Shown here in pieces: positions 37,162 through 47,550 of a DNA stretch of 64,000 bases. This stretch comes from Halalkalibacter okhensis (GTDB lineage Bacteria; Bacillota; Bacilli; Bacillales; Bacillaceae_D), in contig NZ_JRJU01000001.1 of the NCBI RefSeq assembly GCF_000787375.1, positions 186,001-250,000 of the forward strand, given 5' to 3'. The notes beneath the pieces were generated by a model that saw nothing but the letters and a program-made list of their open reading frames with translations, had not been told where the DNA came from and ran no database searches. The first letter of the stretch is position 1. Each line of letters starts with the position of its first letter. The position numbers and the translations under genes were made by a program.

Positions 37162-37938
37162 TTACTTTAATAATGCAATGGTCTCTCCAACTCTCACTTC
37201 AGTATCTTCTACAATATCTGAATCCGTTATGAGTCCATTCTCACATACTAAAACTACGGTAGAGCCAAAAGAAAAATAGGCCATCTCGTCGCCTTTATGG
37301 AGATGTTCTCCGTTATGGGTAAGTTCAATTGTATTTATATTCATCGCCCCAACTTTAACAATAGCTAGACGCTTTCCATTAATATCTAGTTCTGTGATTA
37401 CTCGATAATTTCTCGATAAAGGTCGCTTTCCATAGCGCAGCCCTAAAGCATTAACAGGATAAGATCGACCACCTAGTTGCCATTGCCTTTTAATGATTCC
37501 ATCAACTGGACAATGAATTCTGTGATAATGACTCGGACTAAGGTATAAGATAAAATAATGACCATTGAAATATGGCTCTGCCGCTTGTTGCGACCCAAGC
37601 ATTTCCTCAATATTATAGTCTTGTCCTTTAACATGAAATACTGTGCCCTCGCTGAGGTCACCGTGCTGGGCCATGATTCCGTCTACTGGACTAACAAGGC
37701 TATGTGTTTGTTGATCGATCGGTCGTGTTCCTGCTTTAAGTTCTCGAATAAACAAGTCATGTAAATGCCCATAGTCATGTAATGGTCTCTTCATTTCCGC
37801 ATCATTTAATTGAAATGTTCTCGCGAATGGTTTTACTAATGGTTTGCTCATTTTTGATCTCGAGAAATTTCTCAAAGCGGCTGAGGTTAATCGGTGATTC
37901 GTCAGTTCAATACATGATCGGAAAAGCAATTTTTTCAA
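37162..37938 (-). CDS. psd: Phosphatidylserine decarboxylase
   Basis: Psd makes phosphatidylethanolamine from phosphatidylserine. The 258-residue proenzyme has the PVDGI and HYHRIHCPVDG elements and the self-cleavage motif FGST at residues 224-227, where Gly225-Ser226 is cut and Ser226 becomes the pyruvoyl group. The start is TTG at 37938, 7 nt after GGAGG. It is divergent from pssA, which makes its substrate. Confidence 0.94.
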   Translation of the reverse strand: MKKLLFRSCIELTNHRLTSAALRNFSRSKMSKPLVKPFARTFQLNDAEMKRPLHDYGHLHDLFIRELKAGTRPIDQQTHSLVSPVDGIMAQHGDLSEGTVFHVKGQDYNIEEMLGSQQAAEPYFNGHYFILYLSPSHYHRIHCPVDGIIKRQWQLGGRSYPVNALGLRYGKRPLSRNYRVITELDINGKRLAIVKVGAMNINTIELTHNGEHLHKGDEMAYFSFGSTVVLVCENGLITDSDIVEDTEVRVGETIALLK

Positions 37939-38075
37939 TATAATACCTCCTAATATTTGTACAACAGAAACTTTTTTTGTGATCTGGTCGATTTCTACAA
38001 CGTATGGTATGATTATTATTTAAGAACATTTGATTTACACTATGGTTTTGCATAAATTTATAAGGAGTCGATGAC

Positions 38076-38615
38076 ATGTTCCTTTTACATCAATTGGATC
38101 ATACCGTCAAAAAATTAAAAGGGCAAATTGCCAATGCCTTAACCCTTTTAAATTTAGGACTAGGTGCTTTTGCTATTATGTTTATTTTACAAAATGAATT
38201 ACGTTTAGGTCTTCTTTTTATTACCATTGCTGCACTGACTGATCGGTTAGACGGAGCAGCAGCTAGACGCTTTAATAGCACCTCAGAATTTGGGAAACAA
38301 TTAGATTCCCTAAGTGACATCATCTCATTCGGTGTAGCCCCCGCCTTTCTATTATATCAGGCAATTCTATTTAATTTCGGTTTACCTGGTATGTTTGTTA
38401 CCATTTTCTTTATTGCCTGCGGTGCAATAAGGTTAGCTCGATTTAACATAACTGAGAGCACAGGATTCTTTGTTGGTCTTCCCATTACAGCTGCAGGTTG
38501 TATTTTAACATTTCAACTGCTTTTAGTTTCCTATCTTGCTCCATTTTACTTTATGATCATAACATTTGTACTAGCTATCATGATGATTTCTACAATATCT
38601 GTTCGGAAAATGTAA
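38076..38615 (+). CDS. pssA: CDP-diacylglycerol-serine O-phosphatidyltransferase
   Basis: PssA makes phosphatidylserine at the membrane. The CDP-alcohol phosphatidyltransferase signature D-G-x2-A-R...G-x3-D-x3-D is seen in RLDGAAARRF and SEFGKQLDSLSD, followed by several membrane helices. 179 residues is usual for the Bacillus enzyme. AAGGAG lies 8 nt before the ATG. Confidence 0.94.
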   Translation: MFLLHQLDHTVKKLKGQIANALTLLNLGLGAFAIMFILQNELRLGLLFITIAALTDRLDGAAARRFNSTSEFGKQLDSLSDIISFGVAPAFLLYQAILFNFGLPGMFVTIFFIACGAIRLARFNITESTGFFVGLPITAAGCILTFQLLLVSYLAPFYFMIITFVLAIMMISTISVRKM

Positions 38616-38741
38616 GAGGGAGACATAACTGTCACCTCTTATTTTTTTACAAAAAACTACGTCGAGATTCAAAAAAATAACGATTCTTGTCAAAAAATGA
38701 GAAAAAAATGGGATAATATTCTTTAATTTCCGCTGAAAGTC

Positions 38742-38770
38742 TTGACACCACTAGGGTTTCATTATTAAAT
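38742..38770 (+). promoter_or_regulatory. Probable promoter of hup
   Basis: TTGACA, 17 nt, TTAAAT, about 120 nt before the HU start codon. Confidence 0.5.
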
Positions 38771-38892
38771 AAAGTTGCGGCTTTATTTTTAGCTTGTCGA
38801 AACAGGACAGTTATTAAAAAATGAAGAATGAACACTTCACCAAAATTGGATGAAGCGTTTTTCAAAACATGGTATGAAAGGGAGTTTTTTTC

Positions 38893-39168
38893 ATGAACAA
38901 AACAGACTTAATTAACGCAGTATCGGAGCAAGCAGACCTTTCTAAAAAGGATGCGTCAAAAGCAGTAGACGCAGTTTTCGACAGTATTACTACAGCACTT
39001 GTTGAAGGTGGAAAAGTTCAACTAGTTGGCTTTGGTAGCTTTGAAGTACGTGAGCGTTCTGCACGTAAAGGACGTAACCCACAAACAGGTCAAGAAATTG
39101 AAATTCCTGCTACAAAGAACCCAGCGTTCAAGCCAGGTAAGCAACTTAAAGACGCTGTAAACGAATAA
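38893..39168 (+). CDS. hup: DNA-binding protein HU
   Basis: HU is the abundant nucleoid protein that bends DNA. The 91-residue sequence begins [20 protein letters not shown] and contains the DNA-arm signature [25 protein letters not shown] lies 8 nt before the ATG. It is a single gene with a terminator; sequence supports an HBsu-type protein. Confidence 0.96.
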   Translation: MNKTDLINAVSEQADLSKKDASKAVDAVFDSITTALVEGGKVQLVGFGSFEVRERSARKGRNPQTGQEIEIPATKNPAFKPGKQLKDAVNE

Positions 39169-39174
39169 GACGAC

Positions 39175-39208
39175 AAAACGATGAGACAAGCTCTCATCGT
39201 TTTTTTTA
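39175..39208 (+). terminator. Terminator of hup
   Basis: Arms AAAACGATGAGA and TCTCATCGTTTT with T8 tail. Confidence 0.92.
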
Positions 39209-39306
39209 TAGATCTTTCAAGTCAGTCTTTTTAATTTACCTCATATACCTCTCTTTACGGACATATTGTTGATTGAGTCACTTATCCATAAAGGGAGGTT
39301 ATTTCA

Positions 39307-40113
39307 TTGAATAACTTTTATCATTCTGCATTATTTGAACATCGTTTTTGGTTGCAGGTTCTAGGTGATCACGCAAGGTTTATCAGAGATTCTCTGTCAC
39401 CAATGGAAACCGAATTTGTTCAATCAGCCATCACGTTTATTCAAACCTTTGATTCGCTTCTTGAGACAAGTCGTCAAAACCTTAGTTTGGAACAGCTACA
39501 GCGCCTGACTGAACAAGCGAATGAGCAAGCGCAGGCAATTAGAGCTTTTAAGCTTGAAATTATTCGTGAACACTTGGTTGGCGACGTTACGATCGAACTT
39601 AGTCCAACTTTTCTCAATCATATGGTCAATGAAGTGGAAGAATATTTACGAATCCTCCCCTACCTATTAGAACAGCAAGAACCTCCCATTTCTCATCCAC
39701 TTCACCATCACTTAGTTTGGCTTCTCGATGCTGCTGGTCACGCAGGAGGAATTACTGATTCACTAGATTTAGTCGAAAAACAGTTACAAGACAAAAGTGA
39801 AGCTTTTACGAAACGATTTGAGCAATATTATATTAAAGCTGTTGAAATGGCTGGATATTTGCGCGCAAATGTTGATCAGTTTCCTGCTCTTGAGCGTTTC
39901 AACAATCATGTTAAGCTTGAACTCGTGTTGTTTAAAACGTTTTTAGAGGAACTTGAAGAAATGGAAATGACGAATAAACTCCTAGGTACACTCGATCAAT
40001 TAATGGCCGATCATATGGCACGTGAAGAATGCTATTACTTAGAAAAGTTAGCTCAATCGGCTCATCTTGATGCACCAGATTGTGACCCTACAAAACCAAG
40101 ATCAAAAGAATAA
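39307..40113 (+). CDS. DUF2935 family protein
   Basis: The 268-residue all-helical protein contains two related halves, each with E/H-rich motifs: LFEHRFWLQVLGDHARFIRD near the start and LDAAGHAGGITDSLDLVEK in the second half, plus LMADHMAREECYYLEKL. This matches the DUF2935 family, four-helix bundles with a likely di-metal site. TTG start at 39307 follows GGGAGGT by 7 nt. Function unknown; metal binding is inferred from the family. Confidence 0.82.
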   Translation: MNNFYHSALFEHRFWLQVLGDHARFIRDSLSPMETEFVQSAITFIQTFDSLLETSRQNLSLEQLQRLTEQANEQAQAIRAFKLEIIREHLVGDVTIELSPTFLNHMVNEVEEYLRILPYLLEQQEPPISHPLHHHLVWLLDAAGHAGGITDSLDLVEKQLQDKSEAFTKRFEQYYIKAVEMAGYLRANVDQFPALERFNNHVKLELVLFKTFLEELEEMEMTNKLLGTLDQLMADHMAREECYYLEKLAQSAHLDAPDCDPTKPRSKE

Positions 40114-40120
40114 TTATTTA

Positions 40121-40153
40121 AAAAGATGATCCTATTCTAGGGTCATCTTTTTT
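40121..40153 (+). terminator. Terminator of the DUF2935 gene
   Basis: Arms AAAAGATGA(T)CCTA and TAGGGTCATCTTTT with a T tail. Confidence 0.85.
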
Positions 40154-40185
40154 GTACGAAAATACCAAATTAACCTTTTTACAAT

Positions 40186-40199
40186 TGAAACCGCTTTAA
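40186..40199. promoter_or_regulatory. cre-like CcpA site upstream of cstA
   Basis: TGAAACCGCTTTAA matches the catabolite-responsive element TGWNANCGNTNWCA with one mismatch and lies about 75 bp upstream of the likely cstA transcription start, a position more usual for CcpA activation than roadblock repression. Confidence 0.5.
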
Positions 40200-40233
40200 T
40201 TTAATGAATTTAAAGTTTTTTCAGAAAAATATA

Positions 40234-40262
40234 TTGATTCTAATGTAAGAAATCGTTACAAT
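40234..40262 (+). promoter_or_regulatory. Promoter of the cstA-type gene
   Basis: TTGATT, 17 nt, TACAAT, about 43 nt before the ATG. Confidence 0.65.
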
Positions 40263-40304
40263 ACGAATCATACTTAGATTTTTCAGACAATTGGAGGACT
40301 TATC

Positions 40305-41741
40305 ATGGTTACTTTTCTTTTTGCGATTGCGTTTCTTATTATTGGATATTTCATCTATTCTAAAGTGGTGGAACGCATTTTCGGTATAAATGATCAAAAC
40401 AAAACACCTGCTTATACAAATTCTGATGCTATTGATTACACACCCATGCCCTGGTGGAAAGCAAGCTTAATTCAACTTTTAAATATTGCTGGTCTAGGCC
40501 CTATTTTTGGGGCTGTGGCTGGTGCATTATATGGTCCTGTTGCTTTCATTTGGATCGTTATTGGTTGTCTTTTTGCTGGAGCGGTTCATGATTATTTTTC
40601 AGGAATGCTATCCTTACGTCATAATGGAGCACAATTTCCGAGCTTAGTAGGCCGTTACCTTGGTAACACGATGCGCATCATCATTAACTTTGTATCGATT
40701 GTTCTAATGATTCTTGTAGCAGCTGCGTTTACTGCCGGACCTGCGCAATTAATTGCAAGTCTTACACCACTTTCATTTACAGTAGCAATTGTTCTTATTT
40801 TTGCTTATTTTCTAGTTGCTGCCGTTTTGCCAGTGAATCGAGTCATTGGTCGGATTTATCCTATTTTCGGTGCGATTTTAATATTTATGGCTGTATCCAT
40901 AGGGGTTGCGTTATTGCTAACAGATCGTTCGATCCCTAATCTAACATTTTCTAATTTACACCCTGGAGATTTACCAATTTGGCCTTTATTAATGGTTACT
41001 ATTTCATGTGGGGCAATCTCAGGCTTTCATAGTACGCAAAGTCCGATTCTTGCTCGTACGATTAAGCGCGAGTCTCATGGGAGAAAAGTGTTTTACGGAG
41101 CGATGGTTGCTGAAGGAGTCATTGCACTTATTTGGGCAGCAGCTGGAATGACATTCTTTGGGGGAACAGGTGGGCTTCAAGAGGCATTAGCTGCCGGTGG
41201 TCCTGCTGGCGTTGTAAATGAAATTTCCACCACACTGCTTGGTACACTTGGAGGAATTCTTGCTATTCTTGGAGTAATCATTTTGCCTATTACAACAGGA
41301 GACACCGCGTTACGTTCTTCTCGAATGATGGTATCGGAGCTGGTGGAGAAATTCTTTAAAGTTCAAGGACTCAAAGGGGTTTTAATCGCTACGATCCCGG
41401 TTACTCTTCCAGCATTTTGGCTTTCAACGATCGATTATACCTTTTTATGGAGGTACGTCGGGGGGACAAACCAACTTGTCGCTACGGTTATGCTTTGGAC
41501 AGCAGCGATGTACTTACTTGAATCACGCAAATTTCATTGGATTTGTGGAATCCCTGCATTATTTATGACAGCTGTTGTTTCAACGTACTTCTTGTACGCA
41601 CCAGAAGGTTTTTCTCTTCCATATGAACTGTCACTGGCCATTGGCGGAGCGATTACGCTTGTTGTTGCATTTTGGTATATGAACAAAATCCGAAAAGCTC
41701 ACAAACAATTAGCGAATTCTTCAAGTTCAAATGCGGCTTAA
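40305..41741 (+). CDS. cstA: CstA family transporter
   Basis: A 478-residue polytopic membrane protein of the carbon-starvation (CstA/YjiY) family, which imports pyruvate or peptides. Conserved stretches are LLNIAGLGPIFGAVAGALYG, GCLFAGAVHDYFSGMLSLRH and ISCGAISGFHSTQSPILART. It is shorter than B. subtilis CstA (about 600 residues), corresponding to the shorter family branch. TTGGAGG precedes the ATG. A cre-like site upstream suggests carbon control. The exact substrate cannot be told from sequence. Confidence 0.9.
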   Translation: MVTFLFAIAFLIIGYFIYSKVVERIFGINDQNKTPAYTNSDAIDYTPMPWWKASLIQLLNIAGLGPIFGAVAGALYGPVAFIWIVIGCLFAGAVHDYFSGMLSLRHNGAQFPSLVGRYLGNTMRIIINFVSIVLMILVAAAFTAGPAQLIASLTPLSFTVAIVLIFAYFLVAAVLPVNRVIGRIYPIFGAILIFMAVSIGVALLLTDRSIPNLTFSNLHPGDLPIWPLLMVTISCGAISGFHSTQSPILARTIKRESHGRKVFYGAMVAEGVIALIWAAAGMTFFGGTGGLQEALAAGGPAGVVNEISTTLLGTLGGILAILGVIILPITTGDTALRSSRMMVSELVEKFFKVQGLKGVLIATIPVTLPAFWLSTIDYTFLWRYVGGTNQLVATVMLWTAAMYLLESRKFHWICGIPALFMTAVVSTYFLYAPEGFSLPYELSLAIGGAITLVVAFWYMNKIRKAHKQLANSSSSNAA

Positions 41742-41759
41742 TTTCAGATATTTCGGTTC

Positions 41760-41796
41760 AAAGAGCACACAAAGTTTCGTGTGCTCTTTTCTTTTT
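41760..41796 (+). terminator. Terminator of cstA
   Basis: Arms AAAGAGCACAC and GTGTGCTCTTTT, T-rich tail. Confidence 0.9.
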
Positions 41797-41913
41797 ATAA
41801 AATACGGTAACGGATTTCTAGAACATGGAACAACTCTTAAATATATAATGATTATTTCGTCCTTTTAAAGCGCAATCTAATAATGATTTTTTCAAAAGGA
41901 GTGATCAGATCAG

Positions 41914-42792
41914 ATGGAGTTTAGTGAGATCCAGTCAACACAAACAAACGGCCAACCTTCTCAATCTCAAAATCATCAACCAGGGGTAGAGAGTACCATG
42001 AGTCCCTTACCTATCTATGATGATCCAAATTATAAAGGAAGTGGAAAGTTAAATAACAAGGTCGCACTAATTACAGGTGGAGATAGCGGGATTGGACGAG
42101 CCGTTGCCATTGCTTTTGCTAAAGAAGGAGCAAAAGTATCCATTGTCTACCTTGAAGAACATGATGATGCAAACCAAACGAAAGAAGAAATTGAAAAATA
42201 CGGGGGAGAGTGTCTTTTGTTAGCTGGGGATATAGGGGATGAGTCCTTCTGCCAAAAGGCAATAGATCAAACAATTTCCACCTTTGGAACGTTAGATTGT
42301 TTAATCAATAATGCTGCTGAACAACATTATCAAGAAAACATTGAAGATATCTCTGTGGAACAAATGGAACGCACCTTTAAAACAAACATCTTCTCTTGCT
42401 TTCATTTTATTAAAGCAGCCATGCCTCATTTACAACAAGGAAGTACGATTATAAATACAGCTTCCATTGTTGCCTATAAAGGGAATCCAGTTTTAATGGA
42501 CTATGCTTCCACTAAAGGAGCAATGATTGCTTTAACGCGTTCACTCTCTCAAAGTATTGTCTCCAAAGGGATTCGTGTAAATGCAGTGGCTCCTGGTCCT
42601 ATTTGGACACCTCTTATCCCTTCATCTTTCCCTGCTGATCAAGTAGCGACATTCGGTACCAATAGCCCAATGGGAAGACCCGGACAACCAGCGGAACTAG
42701 CACCAAGCTACGTATACCTAGCTTCTGATGACTCTTCCTATGTAACAGGACAAGTCATGCACGTGAATGGTGGAGAAATTATAAATGGATAG
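41914..42792 (+). CDS. SDR family oxidoreductase (general stress protein type)
   Basis: The 292-residue short-chain dehydrogenase has the cofactor motif TGGDSGIGRA, NNAAEQ, the catalytic serine segment NTASIVAYKG and YASTK with the Tyr-Lys pair. The N-terminal extension of about 45 residues (rich in Q, N, S) followed by YKGSGKL is typical of the YdaD/YhdF/YhxC group of Bacillus stress-related SDRs. Substrate unknown. I saw no clear sigma-B promoter upstream. Confidence 0.88.
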   Translation: MEFSEIQSTQTNGQPSQSQNHQPGVESTMSPLPIYDDPNYKGSGKLNNKVALITGGDSGIGRAVAIAFAKEGAKVSIVYLEEHDDANQTKEEIEKYGGECLLLAGDIGDESFCQKAIDQTISTFGTLDCLINNAAEQHYQENIEDISVEQMERTFKTNIFSCFHFIKAAMPHLQQGSTIINTASIVAYKGNPVLMDYASTKGAMIALTRSLSQSIVSKGIRVNAVAPGPIWTPLIPSSFPADQVATFGTNSPMGRPGQPAELAPSYVYLASDDSSYVTGQVMHVNGGEIING

Positions 42793-42802
42793 CAACTAAT
42801 CA

Positions 42803-42843
42803 AGGGAGCCCTATAGGTCAATTTCAGACCTTTTTGGCTCCCT
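42803..42843 (+). terminator. Terminator of the SDR gene
   Basis: Arms AGGGAGCC and GGCTCCCT with an inner AGGTC/GACCT stem. The T tract is poor. Confidence 0.65.
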
Positions 42844-42992
42844 CCTCTTGCATAATATGACTTTGTTCATCATTTTACATGATTAAATATCATTAATAGA
42901 AAGGAAATACCTCACAAAATGTCTAAATAAACTAGTACCATCATTGTTTTGACATGGTGATTTCTTATGGAAAGTGGTGACTTATTTTTACT

Positions 42993-44117
42993 ATGTCATT
43001 AAAGCCTGGTTTACCTCACTTTTTCTCTCAAGCCGTAATTGATTTTTTGGAAAAAAACGAATCAGATTTTATCACATTGTGGCAAGAACAAATCATTCTA
43101 GATCAGGCAGATGTCCATAAAGAGAAAGTGAAAGAGAACGGTTATTTGATGTATGCTTTAATCAAGAATACGTTACTAGACACAGTTACAGAAGATGATG
43201 TTCAACAACTAGCCTACAAAGTAGCGAAAGAACGTGTCGAAGCAAATATAAACATTGGTGACTTTGTGTATAACGTGAATTTAGGTAGAAGCTTACTCAT
43301 TAAGTTCGTCCTTCAATCAGATGTTTCCCGCACACAATTGGCTGCGATTATCGATCAGATAAACACACAATTTGATCAATTTTGCTATCATGCTGTTACA
43401 AAATACACAGAAATAAAAAATACAGAGCTTGAGGAGAAGAAACTCTTTATCAATCAAACTCATAAGGACAAACTAGCCATATTAGGGCAAATGTCATCAA
43501 GCTTTGTACATGAATTCAGAAATCCGTTAACCTCCATTATTGGCTTTAATAAATTACTAAGAACTGAATATCCAAACATAAAATATCTAGATATCATCGA
43601 ACTAGAATTAGACCAGTTAAAATTTAGAATTACTCAATTCTTGCATACATCAAAACTGGATTTCATCGAAAACCCTAAAGAAATAGTCATATTAAACGAT
43701 TTGCTAGACGAGATATTAAATTTCTTATATCCAAGCATTGTAGATTCAGATGTTCAAATTTCAACTGATATCGACCCTACTATCAAGATCGAAGCTCATA
43801 AAGATGAAATCAAGCAAGTTTTTCTAAATGTCTTGTTTAATTCCATTGATGCCGTGATTCAACGAGAAAAACCAAGAATTATTCATCTTACATGCTATCT
43901 TGATGCAAAACGCGTAGTAATTGAGGTTTCAAACAATGGCCCTATGATTCCACTAGAAGTCCAAGAGACGATCTTTGAACCATTTTATACAACAAAGGAG
44001 CTCGGCACAGGCATCGGATTGTTCGTTTGTAGAAAAATCATTGAAAAGCATTTAGGTGAATTAACCTGTTTTTCAGATGAACATAAGACGACTTTTTGTA
44101 TTCACCTCCCTATTTAA
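42993..44117 (+). CDS. Soluble sensor histidine kinase
   Basis: The 374-residue protein has no membrane segment. Residues 10-140 fit the globin-like HisK_N sensor domain found in Bacillus sporulation-type kinases. The H-box SSSFVHEFRNPLTSIIGF places the phosphorylated histidine at 173. The ATPase has N (NVLFNSIDAV), G1 (VSNNGP), and G2 (LGTGIGLFVC) boxes. No response regulator is adjacent, so it is an orphan kinase that could feed or drain the Spo0 phosphorelay; this is inference. The ribosome-binding site is weak. Confidence 0.88.
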   Translation: MSLKPGLPHFFSQAVIDFLEKNESDFITLWQEQIILDQADVHKEKVKENGYLMYALIKNTLLDTVTEDDVQQLAYKVAKERVEANINIGDFVYNVNLGRSLLIKFVLQSDVSRTQLAAIIDQINTQFDQFCYHAVTKYTEIKNTELEEKKLFINQTHKDKLAILGQMSSSFVHEFRNPLTSIIGFNKLLRTEYPNIKYLDIIELELDQLKFRITQFLHTSKLDFIENPKEIVILNDLLDEILNFLYPSIVDSDVQISTDIDPTIKIEAHKDEIKQVFLNVLFNSIDAVIQREKPRIIHLTCYLDAKRVVIEVSNNGPMIPLEVQETIFEPFYTTKELGTGIGLFVCRKIIEKHLGELTCFSDEHKTTFCIHLPI

Positions 44118-44126
44118 TAGGAAATC

Positions 44127-44158
44127 AAGAGGTGTGCCAATGTGGTGGCACACCTCTT
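44127..44158. terminator. Terminator after the kinase gene
   Basis: Arms AAGAGGTGTGCCA and TGGCACACCTCTT; sits between convergent genes. Confidence 0.8.
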
Positions 44159-44164
44159 AAAATT

Positions 44165-44335
44165 CTAACCTTGGCTTGTAATTTTATTAGGTTGTTTTTT
44201 AATGTTTCCATGAAAGGCATAGTACTTTTTATTTACTTCCTCCATTTTTTTCTTTATCTTTTCTTCGTCTAATTCAGGTTCTACATAGTCTTCATGGATC
44301 ACTTGTTTTTGCCATTGGGTCCATTTTTTATTCAT
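44165..44335 (-). CDS. Small charged hypothetical protein
   Basis: A 56-residue highly charged protein (MNKKWTQWQKQVIHEDYVEP, then a Lys/Glu helix ELDEEKIKKKMEEVNKKYYA). The ATG at 44335 has GAGGTGG 7 nt upstream, and a bidirectional terminator follows the stop, so it looks like a real gene. I do not recognise the family. Confidence 0.6.
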   Translation of the reverse strand: MNKKWTQWQKQVIHEDYVEPELDEEKIKKKMEEVNKKYYAFHGNIKKQPNKITSQG

Positions 44336-44571
44336 AAATTAGCCACCTCTTTTCAAAACAATTCCTAATATTCCATCTTTTATTTTCATAAACAGAGTGA
44401 TTTTACCTTTGTCGGACTCTGTTAGTAAAATACTATTTAGTGCTAAGTGTAGTTTAAAATTGATAATTGATCTTATCAATATGAATAAAAGATGGAAACG
44501 ATATCGAACTGATATATATAACAAGTATATTTTCATTAAGAACATTGTTGTTAGAAGCGCGTTATAAAGAT

Positions 44572-44602
44572 TGAGACACTCCAAACATTGGAATGTCTCA
44601 AT
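44572..44602 (-). terminator. Terminator after the LysR gene
   Basis: TTGAGACA and TGTCTCAA with inner TCCA/TGGA overlap the regulator's stop codon; T tract weak. Confidence 0.6.
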
Positions 44603-45497
44603 TACTTGTCTTATTCTTGTAAAAGCCTAACAAAAACTCATAAAATAATTTCTCTGTTGGAAGCAATTGCCGTTCACTTGGGATCAAGATTCCCACTGTA
44701 CGTGTTACAGAAGGGTTTATAATCGGTATTTTTACAGTTGCATGAGGTAAATTTTCAACTAATGTGATCTCAGGTATTAAAGTGATACCAAGTCCTGCTG
44801 ATACCAACCCCTTTAATGCATCTATATCATCGCCCTCAAATGACACTTTTGGGTCGAACCCAGAATGGACACAAGCTTCTACAATTAGCTCCCTTAAAAT
44901 AAACCCTTCTGGCAATAAAATAAATTGTTCATGTTGAAGTTCGTTTATCGTTAATGATTCTCTATCAGCAAAAGGATGATTTAAAGGCAATAATGCAACC
45001 ACATTTTCTGTAAATAAAATTTGGCTTTTCACTTTTTTCTTTTCCTTCGGGACAGGCCCTATTAACGCCATATTAAAATCTCCACTAATCACTCCATCAA
45101 TAAGCTCATAATATGTCGCTTGTTTTAATTGAAATTTAGCCATAGGATATTGCTCCCTGAAAGCGACAATGGCACTCGGAAGTGTGTAGGCTGCCATACT
45201 AATTGGAAATGCAATCCGTATCGTTCCTTGCTCTGGATCTAAATATTCTTCAACTTCAAGACGCGCGTTATCTATGACATTCATGGCTTGTGTCATTCGT
45301 TCTAGAAACCTTTTTCCGATAGGAGTTACTTTTACTCTCCTACCTTCTCGTATAAATAAATCAACTCCTAATTCTGATTCTAGATTAGCAATCTGCCGAC
45401 TTACTGCAGATTGTGCAACATGTAAAGCATCTGCTGCCTCTGTAACGTGCTCTCTTTTGGCAACTTCCATAAAGTATTTGATTTGTCTTAATTCCAT
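44598..45497 (-). CDS. GltC-like LysR family regulator
   Basis: The 299-residue protein starts MELRQIKYFMEVAKREHVTE with the winged helix-turn-helix AAD-ALHVAQSAVSRQIANLE and has a substrate-binding C-terminal half. Similarity to B. subtilis GltC, activator of glutamate synthase, extends over its length (FILLPEGFILRE, GLVSAGLGITLIPE, TVKIPI). It is divergent from gdhA, so it probably controls glutamate dehydrogenase. SD AAGGAG precedes the ATG. Confidence 0.88.
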   Translation of the reverse strand: MELRQIKYFMEVAKREHVTEAADALHVAQSAVSRQIANLESELGVDLFIREGRRVKVTPIGKRFLERMTQAMNVIDNARLEVEEYLDPEQGTIRIAFPISMAAYTLPSAIVAFREQYPMAKFQLKQATYYELIDGVISGDFNMALIGPVPKEKKKVKSQILFTENVVALLPLNHPFADRESLTINELQHEQFILLPEGFILRELIVEACVHSGFDPKVSFEGDDIDALKGLVSAGLGITLIPEITLVENLPHATVKIPIINPSVTRTVGILIPSERQLLPTEKLFYEFLLGFYKNKTSN

Positions 45498-45588
45498 TAA
45501 AATCTCCTTTTATTTATCTCATTTCAGCATGGAAATTATCTCTTTTCCATATTGTTCAGATCGGTTATTAATAATAAGATATACCATA

Positions 45589-45601
45589 TTAGAAAATCTA
45601 A
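45589..45601. promoter_or_regulatory. LysR-type T-N11-A site between gltC-like gene and gdhA
   Basis: TTAGAAAATCTAA is a palindrome of the LysR T-N11-A form, 75 bp upstream of the gdhA ATG in the divergent intergenic region; a likely binding site for the adjacent regulator. Confidence 0.45.
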
Positions 45602-45666
45602 CAATTAAATTCAGAAAAATCCAGTAATTCCCACTGGACATTTAACAACATTACAATTAAAGCTAG

Positions 45667-47058
<1,392 letters not shown>

Positions 47059-47146
47059 CTTCACAGAAACAATGGTGCGTATGTAAAGATGGTTTGAGCA
47101 TATTTAGGTATCCTTAAATCAAATAAAAAACATCTCTACTTTTGGT

Positions 47147-47186
47147 GACCACTTAAAAAGTACGATTTTAACCTTTTTAAGTGGTC
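47147..47186 (+). terminator. Terminator of gdhA
   Basis: Arms GACCACTTAAAAAG and CTTTTTAAGTGGTC with a 12-nt loop. Confidence 0.75.
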
Positions 47187-47219
47187 TTTGTATCTATAAA
47201 CAGACTTTTTCAGTGCCTT

Positions 47220-47348
47220 CTATTTTTGAGAGCTTTCTCCTTCTGAACAACAAGAAGAAGGTTGTTGAATTTCTTTTATAACAACATGGCAACAAGAGGA
47301 ATTCTTGCTTTCTTTTCCTTTCCATTTATTCAAAAAGTTTTTTAACAT
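47220..47348 (-). CDS. Small protein with two Cys-Cys pairs
   Basis: A 42-residue protein: basic start MLKNFLNKWKGKESKN, then SSCCHVVIKEIQQPSSCC with cysteine pairs at 19-20 and 33-34. An excellent ribosome-binding site (AAAGGGGGTG) precedes the ATG at 47348. It is the third gene of the permease unit. Two vicinal thiol pairs suggest soft-metal or metalloid binding, for example As(III); this is inference. No named family recognised. Confidence 0.65.
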   Translation of the reverse strand: MLKNFLNKWKGKESKNSSCCHVVIKEIQQPSSCCSEGESSQK

Positions 47349-47381
47349 ACTATTTTCACCCCCTTTCGTAAGTGGTAACAC

Positions 47382-47537
47382 TCACCCATTTAAATAATAC
47401 TTTTGTTCCATTTGCTGTTTCTGTTCATTTACTTTGTTATCGATAAGAAGTTGTTTTGTTTGCTCACTCCATCTGTAACAACATTTTCTTACCTTATGCT
47501 CTTGAAACCTTAACATTTTTACGAATTTTGAAAACAT
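47382..47537 (-). CDS. Small Cys-Cys protein downstream of the permease
   Basis: A 51-residue basic protein: MFSKFVKMLRFQEHKVRKCC at the N-terminus, then a helical Gln/Lys-rich tail. Cysteine pair at 19-20. GGGAGG lies 7 nt before ATG 47537, and the gene begins 13 nt after the permease stop, so it is co-transcribed. Function unknown. Confidence 0.62.
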   Translation of the reverse strand: MFSKFVKMLRFQEHKVRKCCYRWSEQTKQLLIDNKVNEQKQQMEQKYYLNG

Positions 47538-47550
47538 TGAAAATCCTCCC

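Noticed and set aside
44339-44584. 81-codon minus-strand frame between the small charged gene and the LysR gene
   Set aside because: A/T-driven composition, no ribosome-binding site, and its end contains the ribosome-binding site of the real small gene at 44335.
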